From positions 89,144 through 153,143 of the forward strand of contig VXBA01000426.1 of assembly GCA_013399895.1 (NCBI GenBank): DNA of 64,000 nucleotides. The letters are read 5' to 3'. Positions 25,301 to 40,300 of this stretch are shown here, one piece after another. The notes below the pieces were generated by a model. The model was not told the origin of the DNA and ran no database searches. It was given only the letters and a program-made list of their open reading frames with translations. Both the position numbers and the translations under genes were made by a program. This stretch comes from Serilophus lunatus. Lineage: Eukaryota > Chordata > Aves > Passeriformes > Eurylaimidae. The number at the start of each line of letters is the position of its first letter. Position 1 is the stretch's first letter.

Positions 25301-28300
25301 GAGACACCTCTGGCAGTAGGTCACCAAAGCAGCCCAGGCCTGAGGCTCTGGGGGTACCCAGCTCATCCCATGCTGGCGAGGACTTGGGCACAGAGCAGGC
25401 AAAGGGCTCATCTCTCTCAGACCTGTCTGCTACGATGAGATTGACGACTCCATCCCAGCCTGGGGACACAGAGTACTGGCACAGGAGAGAGGGAAGGCAG
25501 ATGACTAAAAAGCAAACCCCCAGCTCTGGAGGGTGGTCTCCGGTGTAGCAGTGGAAGGAGTGGGAGTGGTGCTGCAGCAGGATTGTGATGCTGGGGCTCC
25601 ATGCCCGGGAGCAGACGCTGCTCCCCACACATCCCATCTCCCTGCCCCTCACACAGAAACTGCAGGGTAACTGTTTCTTTGCAGCATTCCCTCCCCCTCT
25701 GTGATTTATTGCTGCCAGGAGGCTGTGCATGTGGAGGTGGCATAAATCTCACCCAAAAGAGAGGGAAGGAGGAAATTTGCATTCGCTTCCTCACTGGCAT
25801 ATTGAATGCAGCTTTCCAGTTCACTGCTGAAACCCTGAGCAAGTCCCAGGCAGAAGGCTGAGGCACTTCCCTCAGTATCTAACAGAGCCAGCACTGGGGC
25901 TTCCTTCTCTGCTGGAGGTTCCCACAGCCAGCAAGGAGCATCTCCCTCACTCAGCCCAATTATCCTTAGATTAATTTCAATCCACTCCTGTTTATATTCC
26001 ATGGTATCAGCCTACATAACTCTCTAATGTTTGCAGGCTTCAAATATCCACCATGCTCCCCTCTCCTGATCTACCAACAGCCACAAACCTTTTCCTCATT
26101 CAGACTTCCCAATACTCCTAGTGATTTCTGCTGTGTCTCATCTGCCTCCTTCCAAGTTTCTTCCATCCTCCTCCTGCTGTGCAATCCTCCAAAACACTCC
26201 CTGGGCTGACAGTCAGCATGCTGGAGTTAAAATCCTGCAAGCTGCTACTGGAAGCTACAAAGAGCAATTAGGGAGATTACAGTCAGACCATGGTCGTGCT
26301 GCTGCAATGGGTCTGGATGTCCTGTCACAAGCAGCCAGCCTGGATTAAGAGGCTTTTTAAATAACAGAGCATGAGCAAACAGAAAAGCCTGGCAATTGTT
26401 GTCTCTGAGACTGCATTTTAACTGGAAGTCCATCAGTGTTTTCATATATCACCAGTAAACTGGATACAGAGCAAAGCAAGAAATGCAAAAGAGCAAGGAG
26501 AAAGCAAGGTGGATATAACACATTAATCAGAGGCAAAAGTTGGAGGCAGTCTGCAAACCTCTGCTCCTGCAGGGGCTGACAGCTGTAAATAGCATATTGA
26601 AGCCATGGAGGAAGTAAAGAATTAATTACAGTGCCAAGACCCAATCCCACTTCCAGCCACAGGCAGCATTTATTAAGATCTCACTGAGGCAGGAAAGATT
26701 GAACAAGGGACTCAGGGGACTGCAAAGGGGAAAAGAATTAATCAGTTTGTCTCAGGAGACAGGAGAAGTCAGATTAAATAAAAACTGGAAGTAAAATGAA
26801 GGGAGGAACAAGGTGTTTGGAAATACGGACCTGTTTGAAGGAGAAACTCTGGAGTCATGGCTGGGAGCAGTCCCAGGAGCCCTAATCTCCCACTACAGAA
26901 GCTGGAGAGCTTCAAGGACAAAGGCTGAAAGTTTGCTTTGACTTCTTAAAAGGTTTAGAAGTGTCACTTTTGGGCCTTCTTCTTCCTTTTCCTGGCAGCC
27001 ACACAAGACATCCCCAGCTCTCCCACCTCTGGTCCTTGCTCCAGTTCATCACCAAAGTGCTCAGATTCCCCACACCCCGCTGTCACTGGGACCTGAGAGC
27101 TTTTCCTCAGCCTGCCGAAATTCCCTGGTAGAAAGGAAACAACAAGGGAAGCTGCACCCAGTTGAATGAATAGAAGTCCAGATCCCAGACCCGACACCCT
27201 AAAAGGAACATTTTTTTGTCCCTGCCCGTTGTCAGCCCAGTGTTTTCCATCACAATAACATTCAATTATTTCCCTCCTGAAGTGTACAACATTTTCTTTC
27301 CTCTTTTGTGCCGTTGGTTTTCTGCCTGTCCCTCTGGGAAAGGTCACTGGGCTTCCACATTCCTGCTGTGTAATGAGCTGTGACAAACACTGGTGACCAG
27401 CGCTGGGGTCACAGAGTTTTAGAAGGCATTGAACACCAACATCACAGGGAGGGAGCCTGTCCCCAGCCTGTGAATGGGTGTCCCTGATGCCCAGTGGTGG
27501 AACAGGGGTGACTGTACCTGGTCACCCCAACCTGGAGCATGAGCACTTGGCTCTGTGAGCCTCTTCTCCTCAAGGCACAACTGACCTCATATTTAAGGTG
27601 AACAAACCACCAAGCCACAGCTGCAGGCTTTAAAAAACCCACAAACCCAGCAAAAGTGAAAATGTCTCTTTCTCAACATGTGTTTCCAACCAAACCAGCC
27701 AAAGAACTGAAATGGAAACTGGTGACAAAAAGGCTGTTTGCTTGGGGGTGCAGGTAAGAGAGGAAATTATTTTACTTTCATTACTGATAGATTAGATGTA
27801 GAACCCTAAAGCTGGAGGTGGAAGATCCTCCCTGAACCACTTGGGCCTTCTGGGGTCCCATGAGGTCCCAGTTTCAATCTTCAGGGTGTGCAGTCCCAGC
27901 TGCAGTTGGTGCTGCCCAGTGACACCTCTTGTACATTGAAGTGACCATTAACTAACCAAGAGAATGCCACTTAGCAGTCAGCTTTTCAAACGTGGTGGTG
28001 AAAGACTTGATGCATCTCACTTTAATGCCCCCAGGGCTTATCGATGAATCCCAAAATTAGACGAGCATACCCCAGCAGGCTCAGTAGCCTCGCTAGGCTT
28101 GTTACCTTAATGAAATGCTAATTGCTGCTTTTGCAGTCCTAAAAAGCGCCTTTGGTCCTGCAGCAGCTTCAGTTAAGCAGTGTTAATTGCAAAAGCTAAT
28201 TATGTTGCTGTTTCTCCTAGATACCGGTTCAAGTTAGGTCTATAAACAAAAAAACCAGTATCCAAAGGGCTGTAGCTCAACTGATGTGCTCTGCTGGCAC

Positions 28301-31300
28301 CCCTGTGCTTCCTGTGCCAGGTGCTCTGGAGGGATGAGGGGCCACATCCTGAGCTGATGTCACACATTCTGTACAGGACAGGACCACGGAGGTGACAACT
28401 TTTAGGCAAGAGACTTCGCAGCAAATCTTCTTGCTAAAATTTTTAGCATTTGAGTTTTGAGAGAAAATACTGAAAAAAGCTCATCTTTCCTCAGTCCCAT
28501 AAGTGAAAGTTTTTATAATTTCTTTAACAAGCTGTCCTAAAAAGGTCTCAAATATCTTCTGTGATGCAATTAGTAGAAAGCAAGGAGCAAACAGAAGATT
28601 TGGGGTTCCCTTTCCCTAAGGAAGGAAACCCCTCCAAAAGCTTTTTTTGGCTGTAAATCCCACATCTGTTTCATCGATGAAATTCCCAGCTGAAAAGGTG
28701 CATTACACCAATTAAACCACCACAACTTTCTAATACCTTTCTAAAAAACAAGCTTACCATTAGGATGAAATATTTGCTGCTTGGAGCAGCCTTGGATAAT
28801 TGCTCCAAAGGGGTTTTGCTTTGCCAGGCCCCTTGGAAACCACTGCTTTGGGACTGGAGGCAGAAAGCAGCCCAGTGTTGGCAGCTGTGCTGCTACTGCA
28901 AAAACTAGGGAGAACCTTCCCTGGGATACTGGAACAGCCTGGAAGAGCCACAAGGAAAATCCTCTGGAACTTGTCCATGCTGCCTTTCTTCTCTCCTTGG
29001 TGCCAGAGAGGAGCAAAACAAAGAGAGCAATGCTACAGGTTATTACTCTGGAAAAAAAACTTTACAGAATCCTGCACAGGGAACATGCAGTAAAATAGAT
29101 TTTATCTCAGATCCAATTAACAGCTGAGTTACGGGACTCAAGTGAAATAAAGGGCAGTGAATCTCCCAGACTATTTACATGATTTATTGGAACACGGTTG
29201 TCTGCAGGAGCTGCTGTGATGTTTAATTTATGAGGGCACGAGGGGGTAAGGGCTCAGTTACCAAGCTGTTGGGGGGTTCCTACCCCAGCAGTGCTAAAAT
29301 TCTCCTACAACAAAGGCACTAACAACCTCCTTTGCACCAGCAGTGCTGGCTGTTCGTGGGACTGAATGGCATGTCAGGCACAGCTTTCCAACTGGGCTTG
29401 GCAGAAGTGCTGCTGGAAAAGCATCATTCATTTCCTCTGACTCGTTTCAAGGTTTATGCAGAGGAAAAAGCCAAAGCTTTGACATCCAGAGGGGAGAAAT
29501 AGCTGCATTCCCAGCCTTGCAGCTGAACTAGCAGCAAGAGGTAATACATGTAGTGGGACTTTTTGCTACAAGCCTGGAGAAGCTGAAACATGAGTCTTCT
29601 CATCTCTATTTCTGAAACGTCTCTTTTTAAGCATCTTCCAGGCCAGAAAAGGATTTTTGAGCTGACAGCCTTGGAAGAGCTCCACCATTTGATGTTTGTG
29701 TGTTTGTAGAGGAAGCACAGAAGGATTTTCAGTGACAGATGAAATCTGCAGTCCCTCTAACACACCAGTTAAAGTGATTTTGCCTCTTGAAAGCCAAACT
29801 ATAAGGTTTCTATCACAGAGATGTTTGATACCAGGAAAGTATTGTGAGAAAATTAAAGAGTGTCCATAGTTTTCTCATATTGCAATCAGTATTCATATAA
29901 AATAGCTGCTCTCCCTGTCTTGCATAGAAATGCAATAGTCAGACCAGCTGCTGTTTCATTTTTTTTTCCTGAAGTGGCTGATATACAGCAATAGGAAAAC
30001 AGTCACAAGTAATGTGACTGTCTATAACTGGCTTTTTTTCAAGAAAAGTGTTTTTGTGTGGGTTTTTTGACACTTCAGTGGTGTTCTGAATATCTGTTGA
30101 GAGGCTCCAATGCCCTGTTGTATCACCATCACAAAATTGGGTGTTCCTGAGGAAAGGAGCCTAATTAGGATTATTATTTATTGCTAGAGCAGCCTCAGAT
30201 TTGGCAAGTCCCCTCCCAGCAAGACTGTGTTCAGTTCTAGCATATGTTGTTTGGATCCATCATTTGAACTTAAAAGCTAAAAGTACTTTTTCTCTAATGG
30301 GTAGATGCAAGCTCTCTTCCAAATCTCTACAGGAGGTGGAAGTCTTCTCCCGGGGGGTTGCCTTTTTCTGTTAAGTGTTTTTCTAATGGATTTGGAGAGA
30401 AGCAGCACTGGCACAGAGCAGAAGGAGCAACAATCAGCCTTACAATTGCAGTTTAAAGCTTCTGTTCCCAACCACCTTCTCTGTTCACCTTATTCATTCA
30501 GTCTGATCTCATAAAAAAAAAGAACTTTTGTGCTTGTTCCTAAAACCTGATTTAAATAACATTTTAATGCCCACACATGCAGTCGAAATATTATTTGCAG
30601 AGTAAGCTATCCATTAGAAATCAGGTTGCTACATTTGGTTTTCTACTCTTGGATAGAGAGCCAGGGATGCTGACAGGCTGCTTGTAAGATGAACTTCAAA
30701 CAGGACCAAGTTTTAACAAAGTCATTTGTGCATCCTTCTCCCTCAGATGCAGCCACACGAGTATCCCCAGGCTTTGGTATTCCTGAGTGGCTGCTGACAC
30801 AACTCTCAGGGGCACCTGGAACATGAGGAAATAAGACTCCTGAGCTGTGTGGGGAATTCTAGGCAACTGCTGTCAAAGATGTGATCTCTCGTGTCCCAGT
30901 TTAAGGATCTCAAGAGAAATAGCAGAAAACATGGGTTTAAATGAAGGGTGAGAAAAATATTAGATTAATGCATTAGGTTAAGTCTCTGCAACAGAAAGTG
31001 GTGCTTTTCCAACAATATTTCATCCAGTTCCTAGGTTTAAATAAAGCCTACAGTTCATAACCTGCACACTAGTTTTAATAAGGGATCTGTCTTCCTTGAG
31101 AATGCTGTGGCACAGGCTGTGCTTACAGCTCCACTGTGCTGGAGCAGCACAGGCTCATGTTTTGCTGTTGAGAGGACAGCAGCACACAGAGCAGAGGTGG
31201 GTATGGCTGGCTCTTGCAGGACCAGTAAAGTTTGAGTTTCACCAGCAATCAGAAGAGAGAATTCAGTCTCTCAGGAACACAGGGTTGTAGTAAGAATTAA

Positions 31301-34300
31301 AACCAGGTCTCCTAAGCCACAGGCAGTGCCAAGCCAATCACCCTTCCTGATTAGAATGGGTCATTTTCTCATTTCCGTCATTCAGACTCACACTGGCAAG
31401 GGAGATGATGCTTGCAAATTTTCCTAAAAGCTTTCAGCCACCTTCCCAGAGCACCAGTGCAATGGCTGTTGCACACAGGTGCAAAAAAAAAGCATTATTT
31501 GAAATACAGAAGATTTTCAGGGTACAGGGCAGAAAGTGCTCTGATTCCTTCCCAGGTCCCTTCCCTTTGCTAGCCCTTGCAGCAGAGCTCATGTAGGTTT
31601 TGTTGGAGCCTCCCAGGAAGCCTGTCTCCAGCCAGGAATCCCTGAGGTAGAAGCACTCTTGCTGCAGTGAGGGTTCAGCAAGGAGTTCCTTTTCATCCTA
31701 CCTGTCCAAGGCTTCCAGCAGAGAAGCATTAGGGGCAAAATGTTTCCTCTGGCTCCTTTTCAAAAGCCTGAATTGGACACAGCCCATTTTATCAGACTAG
31801 TCAAGGAGGAAATCAGCACGCAACCCACACCAGTTCTAGAAAAATCAGTGCAACCCTTCAGGGTTTCAGTTTTATCGAGTTATTCAAAGTCTGGCAGCCA
31901 AGTAGCAAGTGTGAACAAACAGCCATTAGCACTGTTATTATTATTTACCATCCTCAAGCATCCAGTACTGCAGAGTGCACAGCAGAGGGGAGGAATAGGC
32001 AGGCATTTGTTCCCAGAAACCTACAGCTTAGTTTTAGTCACAAGAGCTTTTTTCTCACATCTCACACAGCCACTGTGAGCTCTTAGTTTGAGGACAGTGT
32101 TGTTACTGATAGCAATTCAAACCATACCAAGAGCCAGTGTCTTTGCCAGGCACTGGAGTCCTGTGCACCAGGCAGTGGAGGACCTGTCTCCATGAGTTTT
32201 GTGTCACAACAGGTGACACAAACCTGGTGCAGTTACCACAGCTCAGACAAGCAGTGCCATGAGCTGGGATGGTCTGATGACTTGTGATCACTGCTCCATC
32301 CTTAAACAGTCACGTACAACTTTGATAACCAGCAGTTGCTTGACTCGGCCCCCAGGCACTCAGTTTACTCCTGGGAGCTCAGGGCTTGTTCCCCATCAAG
32401 CTCCCCCCACCCCTGCTGACAAACTCATCTTTAAAAACTGTGTCAGCTGCGAGGATGCAGATGGTCGCATTTGCATCAAACAACTTTTAAATTATCATTC
32501 AAATTAAATTAAATTGAAAATGCAATGAGCTGTTCCTGTAGATCTCAGCGCACAAAGACAAGTTAATGAAGGTCACGTTTGTAACCAGTGAGGAAGGTTT
32601 AAACTGTGTCATGCCTAGCATGGGACACCATTAGAGTAACATGCCTATCTAAATAAGGGTAAATTGCTTTGAAAGGCCTTGTGCTGGATTATTCCCTGTT
32701 CCCAGGAAAGGCTGGTGTTTGGAACCTCTGTAGCTGCAACAGGAATGAGATGTTTTGAGTGCATCAGAGCGCCAGCAAAACTCGTTGGCCATGCAGTGTG
32801 AGGCCTCAGGCACCAGCCTGGGCCATGCAGGTCCCACCTGCTCTCCTTGCCTGTATGCAAAGCCAGGCACACCTGAAAAGCCCTGGGTAGCTCAGCTGAG
32901 AGGCCTTCAACCAAGGGACTGATTGCAAACATTGGGTCCTCATGCCTCTGGTTCTAATTGCTTCATTTACACGCACAAAACCACATTCCTGTTGCCTTGT
33001 TCTGTGTTTGCAGTCATTGAAAAAGTGCCCTCTCATGGTTTTTGTGACATCCATCATCTTCATGGCTCTGTGTTGTCACAGCGATGTCATACAAATGAAC
33101 TGTTCCTAGTTCTGTGTGCTGAGGTGACAGATGTGACCTGTTTGCTCTGCAAATGGCAGAGCACAGGCTGCCTTTCTGAGAGGCTCCTCTGACAAAACAC
33201 TGGGTGAGTGCAGAGCTGAGCCTTGACCCAGTGACCTGAGTCCAGGCAACCCCACAGCAGTAACCTGAGTGAGCCAACACCAAGCAGAAATTTGTAGTTC
33301 TTTCTCCTTTGCATGATGCTGCACCTTATCTACAGCAGCTGCAGGACACATCATGTGCTTCATCCTAGGAAATGAAGTAGCATTTAGTATAGGGAAATAA
33401 ATAGCAATAACACAGACCAAGTGCTCCTTAGCAACAAAGCTTGTCTTTTCACACGTTCTCTGCTCCTCACTCAAGTGCAAAGTCAGATGCTGTGAGATCA
33501 GAGAAACCTGTGAAATGGAGAGCAATAACTGGTAGGATTTTTGGCATCTGGAGATAGTTTTTGCATGCAAAGGCTCGAGAGCTGTTGGTTTGCTACTGTA
33601 GTAGCCTTCTCTCTCCCAGAGAAGAGCTAACACCTGCCATCCAAAGAGGACTAATGTGCTTTGCTTTAATTAGCCACCGAGGTTTTAGTTGCTTGAAAGT
33701 GACTGAGTGCATCCAAAATCTTAGAAAGCAATTGTTCTAAAATCCACCCATCCACATTTCTGCCATTCTAACAAAAGCAGTCAAGTCACAGCTGAATGCA
33801 GCTGATAATTCCTTGCAAAAAGAACTCCCAGGTTCAGTTTCTGAGCTGAGAGCAGCGGCCAAGTGGGTTGACCCCATCTGTGAAACGTGCTGCAGAAAGG
33901 CAGCAACGTGTCCTTGCTTACTCTGAGAGGAGCATTGCTCAGATATTTTCCTAAATGCTTCTAAGGGTTGTAAATCTGAGGAAAGCTTTTCAGATCTCTG
34001 TGGATGATGTTCTCAGCACAGCTGAGAACAAAATCTGGACCTGTGTTCTACTCAGAGCAAGCTTTTTCGTGATGGCATCTGAGAAATTTCAACAACTGGA
34101 ATTAAACTACTTTACATAATCCATTCATAAGATAGAGCTCATAAATAATAGTAGGAAAACAAAATGTCAAGCCAAACTGATTAAAAAACAAGCTTGAAAG
34201 CTGCCTTACAAATGAGTGACACAATAGTAGCTCAGCAGTGAATGGTGATTTACTTTCTGGTTTGTAAAGCAATTTATTTATCAATAGCTGAAGTTCAAAG

Positions 34301-37300
34301 ATTATGCAAAAGTAACAAAGTCAAGGATATTTGACTAGGAGGAATGTATCAGGATTCAACAAAGGAATTTAAGTCTTTGTTTTTTTTTCTGTTAACTGCA
34401 GAACAGCTATCTCCATCTCCCATCTAAAGCCACAGCTTCCCTGTGGGCATGGGAACAGATTTCCAGCCCCACTTTCTGTGCTTCCTCTTCACCAGCTCCG
34501 AGGAGTTGAGTTAGATGGCCTTGATGAAGGAGGTCACAGTTTACTGGTGCCTTTTGCCACATTAACTGCTGTGGAACATGACAAGCCTATGGGATAGACA
34601 CAGCCCAGTTCCTACCCCTGGAAAACTCAATGGCTTTCCAGAAGGGATGAAGACACTGAGTGTGGCCACTGAGTTCTCTCGCACAGCATCCAAGTGTTGC
34701 AAAGAAGAGCCTTTGCACCATCAGTTCAGTTCTCCTCAGAATCTCTGTAAGAAGGGAATTTTTTCTCTTTATAAAGAGTTCCATTAGAAACTGCTGATGC
34801 AGAATCCCTCAAATCCATCAAAATCCATTAAGCCTATATGGCTGCTTTTTGTTCTCCTGTGTTGTCTGAAGAATTTGGAAGGCCACAAGGTGTATGTTGC
34901 CTGTGGCAGATTATCCTGTGCTTCTGCCTGTGTCTTCTGGCTGCAATATCCTGTGTGCAATATGGATATGTGGATTGGAAACATGAGAGGATGTAAGGCC
35001 CTTTCAATATACCTCTGAATTATGTCACACAAAAATGACATCAGTGGAATACAGACAACAAATGAAGCCCAAGAAATTTGGCCCCAAATAACCATGTAAT
35101 TTTGCATCAGAACAATTCTGAGTCTGAGATATTTGCTCTTTAGTCAGTTATAAACTGTACATTCTTCCCTAATAACTACATCAACAGGTGACACTTAAGT
35201 TATAACTACATATAAATTAAAATAAGCAGAAGATGACAACTCCTTTGTATATTGGCCTGAACGAATAGTACTTTAGGGTGAACGTCCCAGGGCCTTTTGC
35301 AAACTTGTATTAACACATCAATTTCAATATGTATGGAAAGGATAATTTCAGGAAACAGCATGCAATAATTATTTCTATGATAAAACAAGGCACAATGATT
35401 CTGTACAACCCAGAATGCTCAGGAGCTTTAGGCAGAGCAGACTGTCTGGGGCACAGGATTAATCTTTGCAAACTACCATCAAGCCAAGTGGAGAGTTTGA
35501 GCCAAGGTTGTTCCAACAAGCAACATGCCGTGATTGTGATGAATCCTCATGACACCCTGTTGAGAACTGGTGATGTTGTATAAACATGCAGCATCTCAGA
35601 CTCTTACAGATAGCAGGGACACACCTGGTACAGCACTGAGGTCAGAGCCCAGTGTGTGAGACTCTTGTCTGGTCTGTTACAGCCTCCTGGGAAATTTGTT
35701 TGGGTTTGGTTAACTTGACTTTTAAATGCAAGCATCCTACGGAAGGAAACTTCCCTGAATGACAAGTCTGATGTAGTTAAACAAAACCATTTTTGAAATG
35801 CAGAACTCCAAACGTGATTAAAATGCAGGTTTTCCAATGTATATTTCATCAGGGCTAACCATAAGCAATCCTTTTAAAGTATTTCCTTTGATGGCTGGCT
35901 GTTTATTTGGATTCAGTGAATGCAAGTTTGGTGAAAGAGGGTGTCAAACAGGTCAAGAGGCGAGACGGACACTGTGCCCTGGAAATTCAAGCCTTTATTA
36001 TCTGGTCTCCACGGGATTTCCTTTCCTACATGGAAAAATGTGTGGTAATGTCATAGCAACAACAAAGGAACAAACATAGCAGGACATGTCTCTGCTGTTT
36101 AAGGCTTAGTAGGCTGGATTTTGTAACCGACTGCATTTCCAGAACTGTTATTTTGCTTTGAGTAGTATAAACAAAGAGAAGCTGAACTAAAGGCACAAGA
36201 AATAAGGATGAGCAGCTTTCCATCTCGTCTTTGAGGATTTGTCTGCAAGGCAAAAGGAGCCTTATAAATATTAAGGACAAGTTGAAAAATCCTCATTTTA
36301 ATTTTAAACCAATTCCTGTTCCTCGTCTCATACCGCATTTATAAAAGAAGCCCCACGATAAACTCCTCACCCTGTGTGGGTAAGCACAGACGTCTGTAAC
36401 TGCACGTATTCCCTGCCAGCCAGTTCCCACAGACAAAATCTACTGCCTGCTTGTGAGGCAAAGGGATTTTGCAGAAGGATTCAGGGGCTAAATGGTCCTT
36501 GTGAAATCTCTGTGGAGATTCACAAAACAGAAGCTCCTCAGATTGTGGCACTTCAGGCTGGGCAGCTCCCTGATGTGCAGGTCCTGGTCTTGGATGCCAG
36601 GATGACACAGAGGAAGGCATAAGCTGCTTTTTTCCCTATGGATTTGATCCAGTATGTCCCAGCAATGCACGAGTCGCCAACAGCACTCTTGAAGCTGTTT
36701 GTAAATGGTAGATCAACATGATTTATCAGTATCAGCTTATAATCACAACACTGATCTGTCAGTCAGCAGCCCCAGAGGAAAGTTTTGCAGCCCTCCCAGA
36801 CCCTTTAAGATCCTTGACATGAAATGCAAGGATCTGAGCTGCCTCCTGACCTTACTTGTGACCTTTCTCTCACAAGCCATTATTCTTCACACAGTGGGTC
36901 CTGACAGCAGAGCCCATCAGCACCTGCCATGGAAGGGGCCTCACCTTAAACTCACAGCCTGGCTCTTGTATTTCAAACCATCTCCTTATCAGAGGAGAGA
37001 CCAAAGTCATGCCAAGAAAAGACCTAAGAAAAAAATCTGTCTGTTTTTTAGGAGAAATGGGTAACTATAACTGCAGGTCATGGTTACCCAGTTTTTGCCG
37101 GAGTAAATATCAGAGACTGGGTTCCAGTGCCTTCACTTGGAAATCTATTTTCATACCCATTACAGGCTCTGCAAAACAGTACCTCTGACCTCAGCCTCTG
37201 CCCCCTTACCCAGTGTTATACCGAGTCTCATTTCACTATGAGTTTCTCTGAAAAGAGTGGCCAAAGTTGGACAGTATCCGGAGCCCATCCAAAAAGCAAA

Positions 37301-40300
37301 TGGAAGAGATCCCAACACGCCTCGATAATTAGCGTAACCATATGACTGAGAAACTCACTGATAGGGCTTCATCCATTCCCCTTCATAAAGAACAATAACT
37401 GCACTAATTATATGAATTCTCTAATACTTTGATACATGTTGAAATCATTTCACGAGGCATAAAAAGACGTATTGTGAGATTAACACTTAAAACAGATTGA
37501 AAACATCTGGCTTTAGGAAGTGGATTGGTTAGACAGCCAGCTTTTGCACGGCTTTGCAGGGTTATTTTCCCCTTTGGATTAATCTGCTCGACTACAGAAT
37601 AAGTATTTTTCTGACCTGCCAGCAGAGACAATATTAATAGTTTCTAATTCTTTAGTCAGCAGAACAATAAGGCAAATGCATGCCTGGGATTGGATAGAGC
37701 AGAGTCTTTATGATCCTCCAGCATCCCTTTAAATTCTGCTTCTGTCACTTGCAACAAAACAGGCACTTTTTGGTATGGAAAACACATGGCACGCAAAGAA
37801 AGAGGAAAAATAAGCCTGCCACCTTTAAAGGCAGAACTGCACTCAGATTTATGGGGTTGTGGCTAAGGAACAGAATAACAGCTGATATCTCTTTATGGGT
37901 GGTTGGGAAAAGGTAAATGTATTTCTTATACCATTTTGTACTATTATACACTGGTTTGTCATCTCAAATTGATATTAGATGGACTTTTTTTTCATTAAAA
38001 TGCCATTAACAAATGAAATGGGTGGGAGGAGCCATTGACTTGATAGTGGTAAATGACCTGCTCACAGGTGAGTAATAATAATTGTGCATCAGCAATGATC
38101 AGTGCCAACTTGACAGATAGCTCAGATTTGACCTGTAATATTTGGTATCAAACCTCATTTCTATGCACCCAGCTTCATGCCTTCTATCTTTATCACACAG
38201 TGCATTTTCTTTTCTGAGAGCAGGCTGATTGCTACTAATCTTCCAGCCTGTAACCTAATGCTCTCTCTTTAAATGAAGTCCCCATATTGTTGATAAAGAG
38301 TCATTGTGTTGGCTTATCTCCCTCCTCTCCAGAAGTGATAGCAGTAAATCTGACTTCTCAATTAACCTGTGCTGAATTAGAATCTTTATGATCAAATTGG
38401 TCGATACGATTTATTTTTTTTTAAATCTGGACTGCTTGAAACTCAGTGGGAATTAGGATTTGTGAATCTCACCAGAGCCTCTCTCTGTGTGTCAGATTGC
38501 TGTGGTGTACACAGATGAGAAGCCATTTTCCTGTCATTCTTACAAATTGCTTCTCTTCCTGAAATTTTCGAAGGAGGAATGAACATGGCACTGTGTTGCA
38601 GGGAAAGCAGCAGAAATGTGATCATTTACACCATGGAAAAATAATGGATGTTTCACAGATGTAGCAAACAAAGGTGAGTATGGCATAGATCTGTCTGTAA
38701 GACAGGAGCCAGACTCCCCATAAATTCATTAAAATGATTATTTTAAATGTACTTTCCTTGGATGCAATTGGCATGTGAGTATGGAGACATTCAAAACTCA
38801 GTATACTCAGTCATCTGTGTCCTGTTCAAAACATTCTTTTCAGATTAAAGTAATCTGTGGCTCACAAATGCCACATCACATATGGGCATCTCATCAAAGG
38901 TTGGGGAAAAGTGAGTGATTAAATAGTCAAGAGAGGCAAGAGGTTCCAACCAAGCCAGGACAAGAGGAACTTGGGCTGCTGGTCTGGAAGCACATCCAGC
39001 CTCAACACAGCACCAATGGCCTGGGCTTTGCTCTGTCCTGGTGCAGGGACATCCTTCTGCTCCCAACACAGCTTTATAAAGCCTGGTGTTAGACACTGTC
39101 TTCCCTGCATACCTTCGAGTTGATGTAGGGCTTAACCTGGCTTGCTCGAATTCCTTGGCATTTTACGTAGATAAACCAACTTTAATTACAGAATGTTCAA
39201 TTAGAGACTGTATCTAATATCATCAAAACATCTCCTACATTAAAAGCACATAAATTTCATTAAAATATGGATACCTAAGAAAAGAAGATTTAGAGGTTGA
39301 GTAGAAGCCCTGTCATTACCACTTCATTTCCTTGCTGCTGTTTGAGTTTTGACGGGAAGGGCACTGGCAGATGATCCCACTCTGATTAATAGATTTCCGT
39401 TTGAGATTTCACCTGTAATTATCCCCTGTAGGGACAAGAGGACCTGGCCAGGCTTAAATCAGCACAGCCCGGATGTCTCCTTTATTCACCACATAGGTAC
39501 TTCAAATATTTCTCTTGTTCAAACAGGGATGCTCAGAGATAGTTCACGAAGGGCTCATCTAGACTACTTGTCTCTGGCAAAAGAAAGCCTGCTCTAACAC
39601 ACACAGAGGTTGGAACAAATCAAATTTCCCATCTCTTCTCTGCAGATTAAAGCACAAACTAAAACTAATGCCATAAAATAAAAACTGGGTACGATACAAA
39701 AGTTTAATCTATATTTTACAAAAAACAGTGAGGATGTCATTGAAGTGTTATGGAAGGGATGGAGGGAGTTGGATGGGCCAGAAGTGAGAGATAATTCTCA
39801 GTAAGTCCAGGATAGCAGCAGGTATAAAACAGAGAGGGCAGAGGGAAAACACATGAAACTCAGTAAGAAGGAAAACTTCAGAGTGGGGTGACATAGGTAA
39901 ACATTTACATTCCAGACAAAATTATGTAAAGCTTTGAGGAGGACTGGACAGCAGTACAGGCTTTTGACATTACCTTCAAAAACAGACACTGCTTGGAAAA
40001 AGTAGCTGCTGCTTTCAGAGTATTATGGGTGAATAATGGCATTGTTTCATAATGTTGGAGTTTAGGTAGCTTTACTGGGAGGAGGAAAGTCTTACTAATT
40101 TTTACATTTCACACAGGAAGTTGTGCCAGAGCACATCTTGCACTGTCTCCCATGTGCAAGATGTGCTGTAAAACTCCAACTCAGAAGAACATACTTGTCC
40201 CAGGAATACTCCTTTACTGAAGATTTCAGCAAATTTCAACAAACGCTTTCTCTTCCACCCTATATTTATGTTTTCCTTGTTAGAGTCTGTTTAAATTCCT

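Noticed and set aside
25104..25730. 208-codon open frame on the - strand inside the giant intron
   Set aside because: No domain, no splice sites in agreement, and an overlapping frame on the same strand of similar quality.
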